From NCBI GenBank assembly GCA_021739625.1, contig JAIPBJ010000012.1, positions 1 through 61,170 of the forward strand: DNA of 61,170 nucleotides, written 5' to 3'. Origin of the DNA: Flavobacteriales bacterium (GTDB lineage Bacteria > Bacteroidota > Bacteroidia > UBA10329). Below are positions 16,649-25,853 of this stretch, in pieces. Below the pieces are notes generated by a model. That model ran no database searches. It had not been told where the DNA came from and was given only the letters and a program-made list of their open reading frames with translations. The stretch's first letter is position 1, and each line of letters begins with the position of its first letter. The position numbers were made by a program, and so were the translations under genes.

Positions 16649-17375
16649 GCGCATAGCCATCGTCACCGGAGGTGCCAACGGAATAGGAAGGGCCATCGCA
16701 CAGCGATTGGTCGAAGAAGGTGTGACCACCGTCATCGTAGATGTTGACCGCGATGAAGCGATGAGGTCGGCAACAGCATTGGGCGAACGCTGCCATTATG
16801 CCCATTGCGACATCAGCAACGAGCAGGAGGTGCATGACCTGTTCGCCCGGCTTCTGGCTGCACACGGCAGCATTGACGTGGTGGTCAACAATGCCGGCAT
16901 CATCCGCGACAACATGATCTGGAAAATGCCGGCAGACGATTTTGACAAGGTCATGGACATCAACCTCAAAGGCACATGGCTCGTATGCCGCCAGGCCGCC
17001 ATCGTGATGCGTGCGCAGAAGAGCGGCCGCATAGTGAACATCGCCTCAAGGGCCTGGCTGGGCAACCGGGGCCAGTCCAACTATTCGGCCTCCAAGGCCG
17101 GTGTCATAGCGCTTACGCGTGTTCTGGCACTCGAACTCGGTCGGTCGGGCGTGCTTGTCAATGCCGTGGCCCCCGGTCTCATCGATACCCCGCTCACACA
17201 GCGGCTGCCAGAGGATGTCCGACAGAAGCTGATCATGGCGCAGCCCACCGAGACCATGGGCCGGCCCGAGGATGTGGCCAATGCCGTGGCATTCCTTTGC
17301 GATGAGCGCACTGGCTTCATCACCGGCCAGACCATCTATGTCGATGGGGGCAAGAGCATCGGAGCAGGGCTGTAG
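16641..17375 (+). CDS. Short-chain dehydrogenase/reductase (FabG/BadH-like)
   Basis: SDR of 244 residues: VTGGANGIGRA cofactor loop, VNNAGIIRDNM, the catalytic Ser in IVNIASRAW, Tyr and Lys in NYSASKAG, and GQTIYVDGGK at the C-terminus. It could be a 3-oxoacyl-ACP reductase. Its linkage to the bcr operon region also allows a hydroxyacyl-CoA dehydrogenase such as BadH (2-hydroxycyclohexanecarbonyl-CoA dehydrogenase). Sequence alone does not decide. It is coupled to xdhC by an 8-bp overlap. Confidence 0.85.
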   Translation: MGKRIAIVTGGANGIGRAIAQRLVEEGVTTVIVDVDRDEAMRSATALGERCHYAHCDISNEQEVHDLFARLLAAHGSIDVVVNNAGIIRDNMIWKMPADDFDKVMDINLKGTWLVCRQAAIVMRAQKSGRIVNIASRAWLGNRGQSNYSASKAGVIALTRVLALELGRSGVLVNAVAPGLIDTPLTQRLPEDVRQKLIMAQPTETMGRPEDVANAVAFLCDERTGFITGQTIYVDGGKSIGAGL

Positions 17376-17679
17376 TCCCGGTGATCGCTTCCAAGGGCCG
17401 GGAACTGCCGGTCCTGAGCTTGACGAAGGGAAGCAGTCTCCCCTCCCATTCCGCTCCATGCGCTTCCAATGCCCTGCCACTGCGCACCATCGACCCTCCC
17501 CCAAAGGAACCTCTACTCTTAACCTGTCTTAAAAATGGGGAGCCTACACCCTACTTCGTTCAATGGAAGGCAACTAGAGCCCGTAGGCTGTGTCGAACCC
17601 ATCTCACTGCGGCATGACCACCACGATTAATCATAATGAGAACGCAGCCACACACTTGCAAATTACTTGCAAATGAAAT
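17376..17679. other. Non-coding interval after the SDR gene
   Basis: About 300 bp without a convincing gene. At 17410-17430 there is GGTCCTGAGCTTGACGAAGGG, close to a short dispersed intergenic repeat (CCTGAGCTTGTCGAAGG type) that occurs in many bacterial genomes. Around 17653-17675 an 11-bp direct repeat (ACTTGCAAAT twice) occurs. Short open frames here have no recognisable features. Confidence 0.5.
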
Positions 17680-17710
17680 AGGGGTCACAGTCGAAACGAC
17701 CGTAACCCCT
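17680..17710 (-). terminator. Hairpin terminator of the tRNA-Asn gene
   Basis: Two 14-nt arms (17680-17693 and 17697-17710) around a 3-nt loop. On the minus strand the two imperfect positions become G-U wobble pairs, so the RNA structure is better on that strand. It lies 11 bp downstream of the tRNA-Asn 3' end. The T-rich tail is weak (ATTTCATTTG). Confidence 0.65.
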
Positions 17711-17721
17711 TCACACTAAAG

Positions 17722-17795
17722 CTCCCCCTCTTGGACTCGAACCAAGGACCCTCTGATTAACAGTCAGATGCTCTAACCAGCTGAGCTAAGGAGGA
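17722..17795 (-). tRNA. tRNA-Asn (GTT)
   Basis: 74-nt cloverleaf read on the minus strand. The acceptor stem TCCTCCT pairs with AGGGGGA with one G-T wobble. The D arm contains AGCTCAGCTGGTTAGAGC. The anticodon loop CTGTTAA between TCTGA and TCAGA gives anticodon GTT. The T arm carries GGTTCGAGTCC. CCA is not encoded. It is transcribed opposite to the flanking protein genes from its own promoter. Confidence 0.97.
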
Positions 17796-17807
17796 ATTTA
17801 AGGGGCG

Positions 17808-17838
17808 CAAATGTAAGGGCCATTCAATTATCAGACAA
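17808..17838 (-). promoter_or_regulatory. Bacteroidota-type promoter of tRNA-Asn
   Basis: Minus strand TTG (17836-17838), a 20-nt spacer, then TACATTTG (17808-17815). This matches the phylum consensus TTTG-N(about 20)-TAnnTTTG. It lies 12 bp upstream of the tRNA 5' end. It is the best-matching complete promoter seen in the window. Confidence 0.75.
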
Positions 17839-17873
17839 TATGCCCCGCAAAAAAATCAGACCACCTTATCAGA

Positions 17874-17881
17874 TACCTTTG
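17874..17881 (+). promoter_or_regulatory. -7 box of the PfkB kinase gene
   Basis: TACCTTTG, matching TAnnTTTG, 21 bp before the ATG at 17903. No clear -33 element is visible. Confidence 0.55.
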
Positions 17882-17902
17882 CCGCCCTAACCAAAGCACA
17901 GC

Positions 17903-18835
17903 ATGAGCAGCATACTCACCGTGGGCACAGTGGCCTTCGATGCCATTGAGACCCCTTTCGGAAAGACCGACAGAATCGTAGGTGGTGCGGCCACCTACAT
18001 TTCATTGGCCGCCTCCTATTTCAGCAAACCCATCAATGTGGTCTCCGTGGTCGGGGACGATTTCCCGCAGGAAGCACTTGATAATCTTGTGCATCACGGG
18101 GCAGACATCAGCGGCATTCAGGTGAAGAAGGGCGAGAAGACCTTCTTCTGGAGCGGCAAGTATCACAACGATATGAATACCCGCGACACACTGGCCACAG
18201 AGCTCAATGTGCTGGCCGATTTCAATCCCGTGTTGCCAGAGGCATACAAGGCCTGCGACTTTCTCATGTTGGGCAATCTTACCCCGGCTGTTCAGCAGTC
18301 TGTCATGGATCAGATCCCGGTGCGCCCCAAACTTGTGGTGATGGACACCATGAACTTTTGGATGGACATCGCCATGGACGAATTGAAGGCCGCCATTGCC
18401 CGCATAGACGTGCTCACCATCAACGATGCCGAGGCACGCCAGTTGTCAGGCGAGTATTCATTGGTGAAGGCTGCACAGAAGATCCTTACCATGGGACCGA
18501 AATACCTCGTGGTGAAGAAGGGCGAGCACGGTGCCCTACTGTTCAATAAGGAGAGCGTTTTCTTTGCCCCTGCGCTGCCTTTGGAGGAGGTGTTCGACCC
18601 CACAGGGGCGGGAGACAGCTTTGCCGGTGGATTCATTGGCTATCTGGCAAGCACCCGCGATGTGAGCTTTGAGAACATGAAACGCGCCATCATCTTCGGA
18701 TCGGCCATGGCATCTTTCTGCGTTGAGAAATTCGGTACCGAACGGCTCCAGAACCTTACACACAAGGAGATCGATGAGCGTGTGCAGGATTTCATCGACC
18801 TCGTCCAGTTCGACATCTCGTTGGTGAACAACTGA
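17903..18835 (+). CDS. PfkB/ribokinase-family carbohydrate kinase
   Basis: Kinase of 310 residues with an N-terminal substrate-side GGAATYISLAASY motif (about 27-40) and the C-terminal catalytic signature DPTGAGDSFAGGF (about 232-244), in which Asp is the base. The family phosphorylates sugars or nucleosides with ATP. This type is widespread in Bacteroidota as an unassigned sugar kinase, and nothing nearby reveals the substrate. It is a single-gene unit, convergent with the ATP synthase operon. Confidence 0.88.
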   Translation: MSSILTVGTVAFDAIETPFGKTDRIVGGAATYISLAASYFSKPINVVSVVGDDFPQEALDNLVHHGADISGIQVKKGEKTFFWSGKYHNDMNTRDTLATELNVLADFNPVLPEAYKACDFLMLGNLTPAVQQSVMDQIPVRPKLVVMDTMNFWMDIAMDELKAAIARIDVLTINDAEARQLSGEYSLVKAAQKILTMGPKYLVVKKGEHGALLFNKESVFFAPALPLEEVFDPTGAGDSFAGGFIGYLASTRDVSFENMKRAIIFGSAMASFCVEKFGTERLQNLTHKEIDERVQDFIDLVQFDISLVNN

Positions 18836-18855
18836 CCCCCGTCAGTGGTCCGGCA

Positions 18856-18898
18856 GAACAGAAACCCCGGTGTCTTACCGACACGGTCCTTTCTGTTC
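18856..18898. terminator. Bidirectional hairpin between pfkB-type gene and atpG
   Basis: Perfect 9-bp arms GAACAGAAA (18856-18864) and TTTCTGTTC (18890-18898) enclose an inner GTGTC/GACAC pairing. It lies 21 bp after the kinase stop and 20 bp after the atpG stop. The A and T tracts sit inside the stem base, so it may work in both directions. Confidence 0.65.
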
Positions 18899-18918
18899 CG
18901 ACCGATAGGAGGATGGCC

Positions 18919-19788
18919 TTATCCTTCAAGTGCGGCCGCACCGCCCACGATCTCCAGGATCTCGTTGGTGATGGAGGCCTGACGGGCCTTGTTATACGTC
19001 AACTTAAGCTGCTTGAGCATCTCGGTGGCATTGTCCGTGGCCTTGTGCATGGCCGTCATTCGCGCACCGTGCTCCGATGCCAGACTGTCCAGAACGCTTT
19101 TGTAAAGCTGGGTCTTGAGCGAACGTGGAATAAGATCCAGTACGATCTCGGTCTTCGAAGGCTCGAAGATGTAATCGGTCGTCCTTTTACTGTCTGAACT
19201 ATGCTGAGGAGGTGCTACGGGAAGAAACTGCTCGCGCACCGTGGTCTGACTGGCCGCATTGATGAACTCGTTGTAGAAGATCTCCACGCGGTCGTACGTA
19301 CCGTCCACGAAACCCTTCATGATCCCTTCAGCGATGGGCGCGATCACTTCAAAGTTCAACGCATCGAACACATCGTTATGTGTTTCAATGACCTCCAGAC
19401 CTCTGCGGGTAAGGAACTCGGCCGACTTCTTTCCGATGGCCAGCACTTTGATATCCTTGCCTGCAAAATCCTCATCAATGGCCTTGAGAATGGCTTTGCT
19501 CACATTGGCATTGAAACCACCGCACAGACCGCGGTTGGAAGAAACAGCTACGATCAGCACCGTCTTCACCTCACGTTCTGAGGCATAGACTCCGCCATCG
19601 CTCGCATCCACTGTGCTGCTCACGTTCTCCAGAATCTCCTTCAGTTTGGAAGCGTAGGGGCGCATGCGCGTAACAGCATCCTGTGCCCTGCGCAACTTGG
19701 CAGCCGACACCATCTTCATGGCAGAGGTGATCTGCCTCGTAGACGATACCGAGGTGATCCGCTCCCTTACTTCCTTAAGACCGCCCAT
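18919..19788 (-). CDS. atpG: ATP synthase F1 gamma subunit
   Basis: Protein of 289 residues. The N-terminal MGGLKEVRERITSV helix and the C-terminal ASEHGARMTAMHKATDNA helix form the central rotor stalk and are the most conserved parts. SSNRGLCGGFNANV is the other family motif. It is the last gene of the atp operon here; atpD and atpC are not in the window, as in many Bacteroidota where they lie elsewhere. Confidence 0.96.
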   Translation of the reverse strand: MGGLKEVRERITSVSSTRQITSAMKMVSAAKLRRAQDAVTRMRPYASKLKEILENVSSTVDASDGGVYASEREVKTVLIVAVSSNRGLCGGFNANVSKAILKAIDEDFAGKDIKVLAIGKKSAEFLTRRGLEVIETHNDVFDALNFEVIAPIAEGIMKGFVDGTYDRVEIFYNEFINAASQTTVREQFLPVAPPQHSSDSKRTTDYIFEPSKTEIVLDLIPRSLKTQLYKSVLDSLASEHGARMTAMHKATDNATEMLKQLKLTYNKARQASITNEILEIVGGAAALEG

Positions 19789-19912
19789 TCACTGTGATGA
19801 TTTGATAATTAGCAGAATTCATAATCAGCTGATGAGGAGTGACGGTGATAATGGTCTGTCATTCCACGCATTCATCCAATTGCTAATTGCCAATTACTAA
19901 TTGTTGATTGTC

Positions 19913-21487
19913 TCAATACTTCCCGCTCAATTCCTTGGCCACCTGTTCCAACACCGAGGTGATGCTGTCATCAATCTTGCCTGCCTTGATCTGGTCCAGA
20001 ATGTTGCGGTGTTTTGCTTCGAGATGATCGAGATACTCGGTCTCAAAAGCCCGCACCTTGTTCACCGGTATATTGCGCAGCATCCCTTTGGTTCCGAGAT
20101 AGAGGATAGCGACCTGCTTCTCTACCGACATGGGTGAATACTGGCCCTGCTTCAGAATCTCCACGTTGCGTTTGCCCTTGTCCAACACGTTCTTGGTGGC
20201 TGCATCGAGGTCTGAACCGAATTTGGAGAAGGCCTCCAGTTCACGGTACTGGGCCTGATCCAGTTTCAAAGTGCCCGCCACCTTCTTCATCGACTTGATC
20301 TGGGCCGATCCGCCCACACGCGATACCGAGATGCCCACGTTGATGGCAGGACGCACACCCGAGTTGAACAGGTTCGATTCGAGGAAGATCTGACCGTCAG
20401 TGATAGAGATCACGTTGGTCGGGATATAGGCCGACACGTCACCTGCCTGCGTCTCGATGATCGGCAGTGCGGTCAATGAACCGCCCCCTTTCACCAGATG
20501 CTTGATCGAGTCCGGAAGGTCGTTCATGTTCTTGGCCACATTGTCGTCAGCGATCACCTTCGCGGCACGCTCCAGCAGACGGCTGTGCAGATAGAACACA
20601 TCACCGGGATACGCCTCACGTCCGGGAGGTCTGCGCAGCAGCAGCGAAACTTCGCGATAGGCCACCGCCTGTTTCGACAGATCGTCATAGATGATGAGGG
20701 CAGGACGACCGGTGTCGCGGAAGAATTCCCCGATGGCGGCACCAGCGAAAGGTGCATAGAACTGCAGCGGTGCCGGATCGGATGCCGTAGCGGCCACCAC
20801 CACCGTGAAGGCCATGGCACCGGCATCCTCCAGCGTCTTTACGATGCCGGCAACAGTGGAACCTTTCTGGCCAATGGCCACATAGATGCAGAACACCGGC
20901 TTCCCAGCGTCATAGAACTCTTTCTGATTGATGATGGTGTCGATGCACACCGCTGTCTTGCCCGTCTGACGGTCACCGATCACCAGCTCGCGCTGCCCAC
21001 GACCGATCGGGATCATCGCATCGATTGCCTTGATGCCCGTCTGCAACGGCTCATTCACCGGCTGACGGAAGATGACGCCCGGAGCCTTGCGCTCCAACGG
21101 CATCTCATAAAGTTCACCGCTTATGGGGCCTTTGCCATCTATCGGCACGCCCAGTGTGTTGACCACACGGCCCAACATGCCCTCTCCAACTTGGATGGAT
21201 GCGATCTGGCCTGTGCGCTTGGCGGTGGAACCTTCTTTGATGCCGGTCGATGAGCCGAGAAGAACCGCTCCAACGTTGTCCTCCTCCAAGTTCAGGATGA
21301 TGCCCTTTGTGCCGTTGTCGAACTCGATAAGCTCACCTGACTGAACATTCGAAAGTCCGTAGATGCGGGCGATACCGTCACCCACTTGCAGCACGCTGCC
21401 TACTTCCTGCAGTTCGGTCTCGGTCTTTGCCCCCGAAAGCTGTTCACGGAGAATGGCTGAGATTTCAGCCGGATTGAGATTTGCCAT
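19913..21487 (-). CDS. atpA: ATP synthase F1 alpha subunit
   Basis: Non-catalytic nucleotide-binding subunit of 524 residues with Walker [10 protein letters not shown] (about 170), the alpha-specific [20 protein letters not shown] and the arginine-finger region [10 protein letters not shown]. It is about 10-15 residues longer than E. coli AtpA. A 124-bp spacer rich in short AATTAG/CAATTA repeats separates it from atpG. Confidence 0.97.
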   Translation of the reverse strand: MANLNPAEISAILREQLSGAKTETELQEVGSVLQVGDGIARIYGLSNVQSGELIEFDNGTKGIILNLEEDNVGAVLLGSSTGIKEGSTAKRTGQIASIQVGEGMLGRVVNTLGVPIDGKGPISGELYEMPLERKAPGVIFRQPVNEPLQTGIKAIDAMIPIGRGQRELVIGDRQTGKTAVCIDTIINQKEFYDAGKPVFCIYVAIGQKGSTVAGIVKTLEDAGAMAFTVVVAATASDPAPLQFYAPFAGAAIGEFFRDTGRPALIIYDDLSKQAVAYREVSLLLRRPPGREAYPGDVFYLHSRLLERAAKVIADDNVAKNMNDLPDSIKHLVKGGGSLTALPIIETQAGDVSAYIPTNVISITDGQIFLESNLFNSGVRPAINVGISVSRVGGSAQIKSMKKVAGTLKLDQAQYRELEAFSKFGSDLDAATKNVLDKGKRNVEILKQGQYSPMSVEKQVAILYLGTKGMLRNIPVNKVRAFETEYLDHLEAKHRNILDQIKAGKIDDSITSVLEQVAKELSGKY

Positions 21488-21538
21488 GATGATGTTTAAG
21501 TCTTTGCTGAATCTGTGGATAGGACGCTCCCCAAGTTC

Positions 21539-22096
21539 TCAGAACTGTTTTGCGTATTGATTGGTATTGAACTCCTGCCGAAGGGCACTGAACTTGCTGC
21601 GGATGCTGGCATCCAACTGACGGTCGCCTATGTTGAGCACAAAGCCGCCCACCAGTTCCGGGTCGATGCGGGTCTCCAATTCAACCGTGCCAGCGATCTC
21701 CTTGTTCAGAATTTCAAGGATGCGTTTCCGCATCTCATCCGAAAGTGCGGCAGCAGATACCACCTGTGCGGTGGTGATGCCTTTCAGTTCCTTGTATTGA
21801 GAGATGAAATGTTTGCTGATGAGACCCAAGGCATCCTCACGGCCGTTCTTCATCAACAGTCGCAAGAAGAGACGGGTCATTTCGTTCAGACCGTTGCTGA
21901 AAATGACATTCAGGGCATTCAACTTGCGTTCGGGGGCGATGATGGGACTCTTCAGCATCACCTGCAGGTCATGGCTCATGCCAATGGCCGAGCTGATGAG
22001 GCTCATGTCTTGGAACACCTGCTCCAGAAGTCCCTTTTCAGCACTCAGACCGACCAGGGCCTTGGCATACCGTATGGCCACCTTGGTATCCTGCAT
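21539..22096 (-). CDS. atpH: ATP synthase F1 delta subunit
   Basis: Protein of 185 residues of the OSCP/delta family: N-terminal VAIRYAKALVGLS and C-terminal DPELVGGFVLNIGDRQLDAS. It connects F1 to the b-subunit stalk. It abuts atpF with a 1-bp gap, as expected for coupled translation. Confidence 0.94.
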   Translation of the reverse strand: MQDTKVAIRYAKALVGLSAEKGLLEQVFQDMSLISSAIGMSHDLQVMLKSPIIAPERKLNALNVIFSNGLNEMTRLFLRLLMKNGREDALGLISKHFISQYKELKGITTAQVVSAAALSDEMRKRILEILNKEIAGTVELETRIDPELVGGFVLNIGDRQLDASIRSKFSALRQEFNTNQYAKQF

Positions 22097-22097
22097 C

Positions 22098-22592
22098 TCA
22101 GTTCAGTTTGATATCGGCAAGCAGGCTTTCCACCAACTTGTTGTGTTTCTGAGCGTCAGAGAGTTCTGCTTTCAGCACTTTCTCTGCAAGATCGATTGAA
22201 ATGGCCGCCACCTGACCCTTCAGGTCGGCCATTGCAGCTGCCTTCTCGGTCAGAATGCTCTCGCGGGCCGAGGCAACGATGCGGTCGGCCTCGCTCTGAG
22301 CTTTTTCCTTGGCATCATTGACAATTTTGTCTTTCAGCTCTTTGGCCTCCTTCATGATGTGGTCGCGCTGGGCGTAGGCCTCTTTCAGAATGCGCTCGTT
22401 GTCGCTCTGCAATTTGGCCATCTCCTTGCGCGCATCCTCTGCCGACCTCAGTGCGTGGGTGATGCTCTCCTCTCGCTCTTTGATGGTCTTCATGATGGCC
22501 GGCCAGGCAAATTTGCCCAGACCTACCCAAACTACCAGAAAAGCAATGGTCATCCAGATGATGAGGCCTATGCCAGGGGTAACCAGTCCCAT
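22098..22592 (-). CDS. atpF: ATP synthase F0 b subunit
   Basis: Protein of 164 residues with one N-terminal membrane segment (about 8-28) followed by a long charged coiled coil (about 35-150). It is the peripheral stalk subunit. The start directly follows a 114-bp intergenic hairpin region after atpE. Confidence 0.94.
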   Translation of the reverse strand: MGLVTPGIGLIIWMTIAFLVVWVGLGKFAWPAIMKTIKEREESITHALRSAEDARKEMAKLQSDNERILKEAYAQRDHIMKEAKELKDKIVNDAKEKAQSEADRIVASARESILTEKAAAMADLKGQVAAISIDLAEKVLKAELSDAQKHNKLVESLLADIKLN

Positions 22593-22649
22593 GTGTTCGT
22601 CTTTGAATTATTGTTCTTATCGCTTGTCAATCAACCGCATCCCTGCGGT

Positions 22650-22673
22650 GGTCGGGGTCTCCCGCCCCCGACC
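22650..22673. repeat. GC-rich hairpin between atpE and atpF
   Basis: GGTCGGGG (22650-22657) and CCCCGACC (22666-22673) form a perfect 8-bp stem with an 8-nt loop. A partial third copy, GGGGCGAGACCC near 22682-22693, can compete for pairing. Such hairpins between atpE and atpF can set differential expression of the c subunit by protecting the upstream mRNA. It also looks like a mobile palindromic repeat. Confidence 0.6.
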
Positions 22674-22706
22674 AACCGTCAGGGGCGAGACCCGTTCCAT
22701 TATTCA

Positions 22707-22973
<267 letters not shown>

Positions 22974-22987
22974 TTAGGGATGATTGA

Positions 22988-23015
22988 TTGTTGATTGACG
23001 ATTGTTGATTGACGA
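22988..23015. repeat. 14-bp tandem repeat (two copies) between atpB and atpE
   Basis: TTGTTGATTGACGA occurs twice, head to tail (22988-23001, 23002-23015), three bases downstream of the atpB stop. Similar low-complexity spacers occur between atpG and atpA. No function is evident. Confidence 0.6.
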
Positions 23016-23018
23016 CTG

Positions 23019-24158
23019 TCAGTGGTGATGCTCCTCAACGGCCGCCCCCAGATAGAGGGCCGAAAGCAGCGTGAATACATAGGCCTGAAGGAAGGCGACA
23101 AGAATCTCCAAAGTGTTCATGAAGATGCCGAACAGCAGCGAGACTATCGACACGCCATAGCCAGCCACAGCTCCATATTTGGCTGCGAAGATGAAGATGA
23201 GGCTCATGAACGACAGAATGATGATGTGGCCGGCCGTGATGTTGGCGAACAGACGCAGGCAGAGCACCACCGGCTTGGTCAGCATGCCCATGATCTCGAT
23301 CGGCACCATCAGTGGCAGAAGCCAGCCCGGAACTCCCGGTGTGGCGAAGATGTGCGCCCAATAGTTCCTGTTGCCCTTCACGGTGGTCATGATGAAGGTG
23401 AAAACTGCCAGGACCAGCGTCACTGCGATGTTGCCCGTAACGTTGAATCCTCCTATGAATGGAATGAGTCCGAGAATGTTCGCTATCCAGATGAAGAAGA
23501 AGACGGTGAGCAGGAAAGGAAGGAACGTCTCGTAGCGGTGGCCTATGGAAGGCTTGGCAATCTCATCGCGCACGAACAGGATGATGGGTTCCAAAAGCGA
23601 CTGAAGGCCCTTTGGGGCCTCATTCGGGTTGCGGCCGTATGCTCTGGCAATGTTCAGGAAGATGATGAACATGAGCAGAACCGTGATCAGGACGCCCGCA
23701 GCGGTCTTGGTGATACTCATATTGATGAAACCTGCTGGCCTACCGTTGAAGAAACCTTTCCAACTTTCCTCACTATAGCCCATGCCCTTGGCATCAGCTA
23801 TGTCCAGATGCTCAGAAGCTGCCAATGGATTGTTCGATCCGAGGCGGATGACATGACCGTGGTCGAGCGCATATCTGTTGTAGGCAGCTTGGCCGTGGTG
23901 GAAACGGGATGACGAGAAGATGCTCAGTCCGTCCTCGTTGCTCCACATGATGATGGGGAGAGGAATGGAGATCTGGTGTTCCCCGATGGTCATCAGATGG
24001 ATGTCATGAGCATCCATCACGTGGTGCATGATCATGTCGCCAGCATTGAACTCACCGTCAGAACCACCTGAGGCAACCGCCTGACCGAAGCCCAGCACAA
24101 GGACTGAAATGAGGGTGAAAATGGCCTTGAAAGCCTTGCCAGTACTGTGTTTCAGCAT
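23019..24158 (-). CDS. atpB: ATP synthase F0 a subunit
   Basis: Protein of 379 residues, much longer than E. coli AtpB (271) but usual for Bacteroidota. The extra N-terminal part (about 1-140) has a signal-like hydrophobic segment and an extracytoplasmic domain. The C-terminal half has the membrane helices, with the essential Arg in VVLCLRLFANITAGH. It ends in a histidine-rich tail. A -7 box at 24199-24206 suggests an internal promoter. Confidence 0.95.
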   Translation of the reverse strand: MLKHSTGKAFKAIFTLISVLVLGFGQAVASGGSDGEFNAGDMIMHHVMDAHDIHLMTIGEHQISIPLPIIMWSNEDGLSIFSSSRFHHGQAAYNRYALDHGHVIRLGSNNPLAASEHLDIADAKGMGYSEESWKGFFNGRPAGFINMSITKTAAGVLITVLLMFIIFLNIARAYGRNPNEAPKGLQSLLEPIILFVRDEIAKPSIGHRYETFLPFLLTVFFFIWIANILGLIPFIGGFNVTGNIAVTLVLAVFTFIMTTVKGNRNYWAHIFATPGVPGWLLPLMVPIEIMGMLTKPVVLCLRLFANITAGHIIILSFMSLIFIFAAKYGAVAGYGVSIVSLLFGIFMNTLEILVAFLQAYVFTLLSALYLGAAVEEHHH

Positions 24159-24198
24159 TTCTTGGTGAAGGATTTGCCCCTGCTAAAAAATTCGGGCG

Positions 24199-24206
24199 CA
24201 AACATA
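24199..24206 (-). promoter_or_regulatory. -7 box upstream of atpB
   Basis: Minus strand TATGTTTG, a full TAnnTTTG match, 40 bp before the atpB start in the 114-bp gap after the upstream membrane protein gene. It suggests that the F0F1 structural genes can be transcribed separately from the bactofilin-atpZ part. Confidence 0.5.
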
Positions 24207-24272
24207 GGCACAAAAAAATCAGAAATACAACCGCTCAGAGGGTGATATTTCTCAGTTCCGTGAAGGGTCTTC

Positions 24273-24647
24273 TCATGGGTTTTTCCTCCGGACAATCGGC
24301 ACAAGGCTCACAAGTTCCAACGCGGTGAAAAACACATAGAACATCAGGAACAGGACCACCACGGGCACAGCCTCCTCCTGCCTGATGAACACATAGATGG
24401 TGACGCCAAGGAGATAGACCAGCATTTTGATGCCCATGATGCCCATGAAGTATGCAGGGAACCGTTTAGGATTCTCTCCCAGCGATGCGATCACGCCCTG
24501 ATGCGTGGCCCACGAGCCCAGCAGAAAGAACAGGGCGACAAAAGGAAAATGTGGATGATAGAGCCGGGAATCGGCAAATTGGCCAAGCAGGTAGGTTGTT
24601 GCAAGTACGGCAACTGCCACAACGGTGGCCTTCAGCAGATAGGTCAT
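24273..24647 (-). CDS. Small membrane protein of the atp operon (AtpI-like position)
   Basis: Protein of 124 residues with four predicted membrane segments (about 4-22, 34-56, 67-90, 95-117). It overlaps atpZ by 4 bp and precedes atpB. The position fits an AtpI-like assembly or Mg-transport accessory protein. The sequence has no motif I can name, so the assignment is by context. Confidence 0.7.
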   Translation of the reverse strand: MTYLLKATVVAVAVLATTYLLGQFADSRLYHPHFPFVALFFLLGSWATHQGVIASLGENPKRFPAYFMGIMGIKMLVYLLGVTIYVFIRQEEAVPVVVLFLMFYVFFTALELVSLVPIVRRKNP

Positions 24648-24907
24648 TGACTGTCCTTGGTTGATGCGCCACCTTTGCCAAGCAGGTCTTTCACTGCGGT
24701 GTACATGGCAACGATGACACTGAGAATAGTGAGTCCTCCTGTGAAATAGGGGGCCGGTGTGCTGAAATGTCCGTCCAACCAGATGCCGCCCAAAGCACCG
24801 GCCAAGATGATGACCATCATCTGCATGGCCATGCCCGAATAGCGGAGAATTGCGTTAGGCGGTCTTTTGCCGGGGCTGTTCTTCGCGCCTGTCGTTCTTT
24901 CCGGCAT
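24644..24907 (-). CDS. AtpZ/AtpI family protein
   Basis: Protein of 87 residues with two membrane segments (about 25-45 and 53-72). The pattern GMAMQMMVIILAGALGGIWLD followed by a second helix is that of the AtpZ/AtpI family placed ahead of ATP synthase genes. Its start overlaps the end of the bactofilin gene by 53 bp in another frame. Confidence 0.8.
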   Translation of the reverse strand: MPERTTGAKNSPGKRPPNAILRYSGMAMQMMVIILAGALGGIWLDGHFSTPAPYFTGGLTILSVIVAMYTAVKDLLGKGGASTKDSQ

Positions 24908-25292
24908 CTGAAAGGTCTTTGATAACCGCTCCTGTTCCCATACTGCACGAACCTGTGAAGGCTGCGCCCGGTTCGATCGCCAGTTTCTTGGTCATGATGT
25001 CGCCATGGACCTTGGCGGTCGATTTGAGCGTGAGCAGGTCGGTCACGGAGATGTTGGCCTTCAGGGTTCCCTCCACTTCTGCATTCTCGCAACGGATGTC
25101 GCCATCTATGATCCCTGTTGCACCCACCACCAGACGCCCCTGACATTCAAGGTCACCTTTCAGCGTACCGTCTATGCGCAGGTTACCTTTGGCCCTGATG
25201 CTGCCCTCGATGACAGTGTCGCTATTGATGTGGTTGGGCATGGCCGTTGAGGAAGTCCTTGCCGAATCATTACCGGAGTTTCTGTTGAACAT
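24855..25292 (-). CDS. Bactofilin (polymer-forming cytoskeletal protein)
   Basis: Protein of 145 residues starting MFNRNSG; an upstream start would add unrelated residues. The core (about 25-125) shows the repeated Gly/hydrophobic pattern of a right-handed beta-helix, for example IEGSIRAKGNLRIDGTLKGD and LVVGATGIIDGDI. Bactofilins polymerise without nucleotide into membrane-associated filaments. It heads the operon in front of atpZ and overlaps it. Confidence 0.88.
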   Translation of the reverse strand: MFNRNSGNDSARTSSTAMPNHINSDTVIEGSIRAKGNLRIDGTLKGDLECQGRLVVGATGIIDGDIRCENAEVEGTLKANISVTDLLTLKSTAKVHGDIMTKKLAIEPGAAFTGSCSMGTGAVIKDLSDAGKNDRREEQPRQKTA

Positions 25293-25416
25293 GGTTTGCC
25301 GATGTCTTAACCTTGCGGTCGGTTTTTGAAGGGCGGTAAATATAGACATTCACCTCAACGACAATTGGTTTCCATGCTACCGTTGCGCATTCTTAGCACC
25401 ATTTAACAACAATTTC

Positions 25417-25845
25417 ATGCCAAAGAATCAGATCCGCGCCTACTTCGAGTCAATGATAGACCGCCCACTTGCCGAGGGAGGAACGGGATTCACGGTCTGG
25501 CTGGGCGGCATCATCAGAAAGATTGATGACGGCACCATTTCACTGGAGGTGACCGTCAGACCGGAAATGTGTACCCCCATGGGCACGCTGCATGGAGGCA
25601 TTCATGCAGCCATTCTGGACGAGGCGGTGGGGCTTACTGTTGCAGCAATGGGCAATGAGGCCCACTTCGTCACCCTCAACATGACCACCGATATGCTTCG
25701 TCCAGCGATGGCGGGCGAGGTGGTGACGGCTGTGACACAGGTGGTGAAGCACGGCCGCAAGGCGATCCATGTCATTGCAAGCCTCTACAATGTTCAGGGA
25801 AAGGAATTGAGCAGATGTACACAGAACATGATGCCTGTGGGGTGA
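25417..25845 (+). CDS. PaaI-family hotdog thioesterase
   Basis: Hotdog-fold protein of 142 residues with the active-site signature TLHGGIHAAILDEAVGL (about 55-70). The family hydrolyses acyl-CoA esters, often aromatic or dead-end ones. No link to the bcr operon other than being in the same 61 kb can be shown. Single-gene unit, convergent with the acyltransferase. Confidence 0.85.
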   Translation: MPKNQIRAYFESMIDRPLAEGGTGFTVWLGGIIRKIDDGTISLEVTVRPEMCTPMGTLHGGIHAAILDEAVGLTVAAMGNEAHFVTLNMTTDMLRPAMAGEVVTAVTQVVKHGRKAIHVIASLYNVQGKELSRCTQNMMPVG

Positions 25846-25853
25846 TCGGTGGG

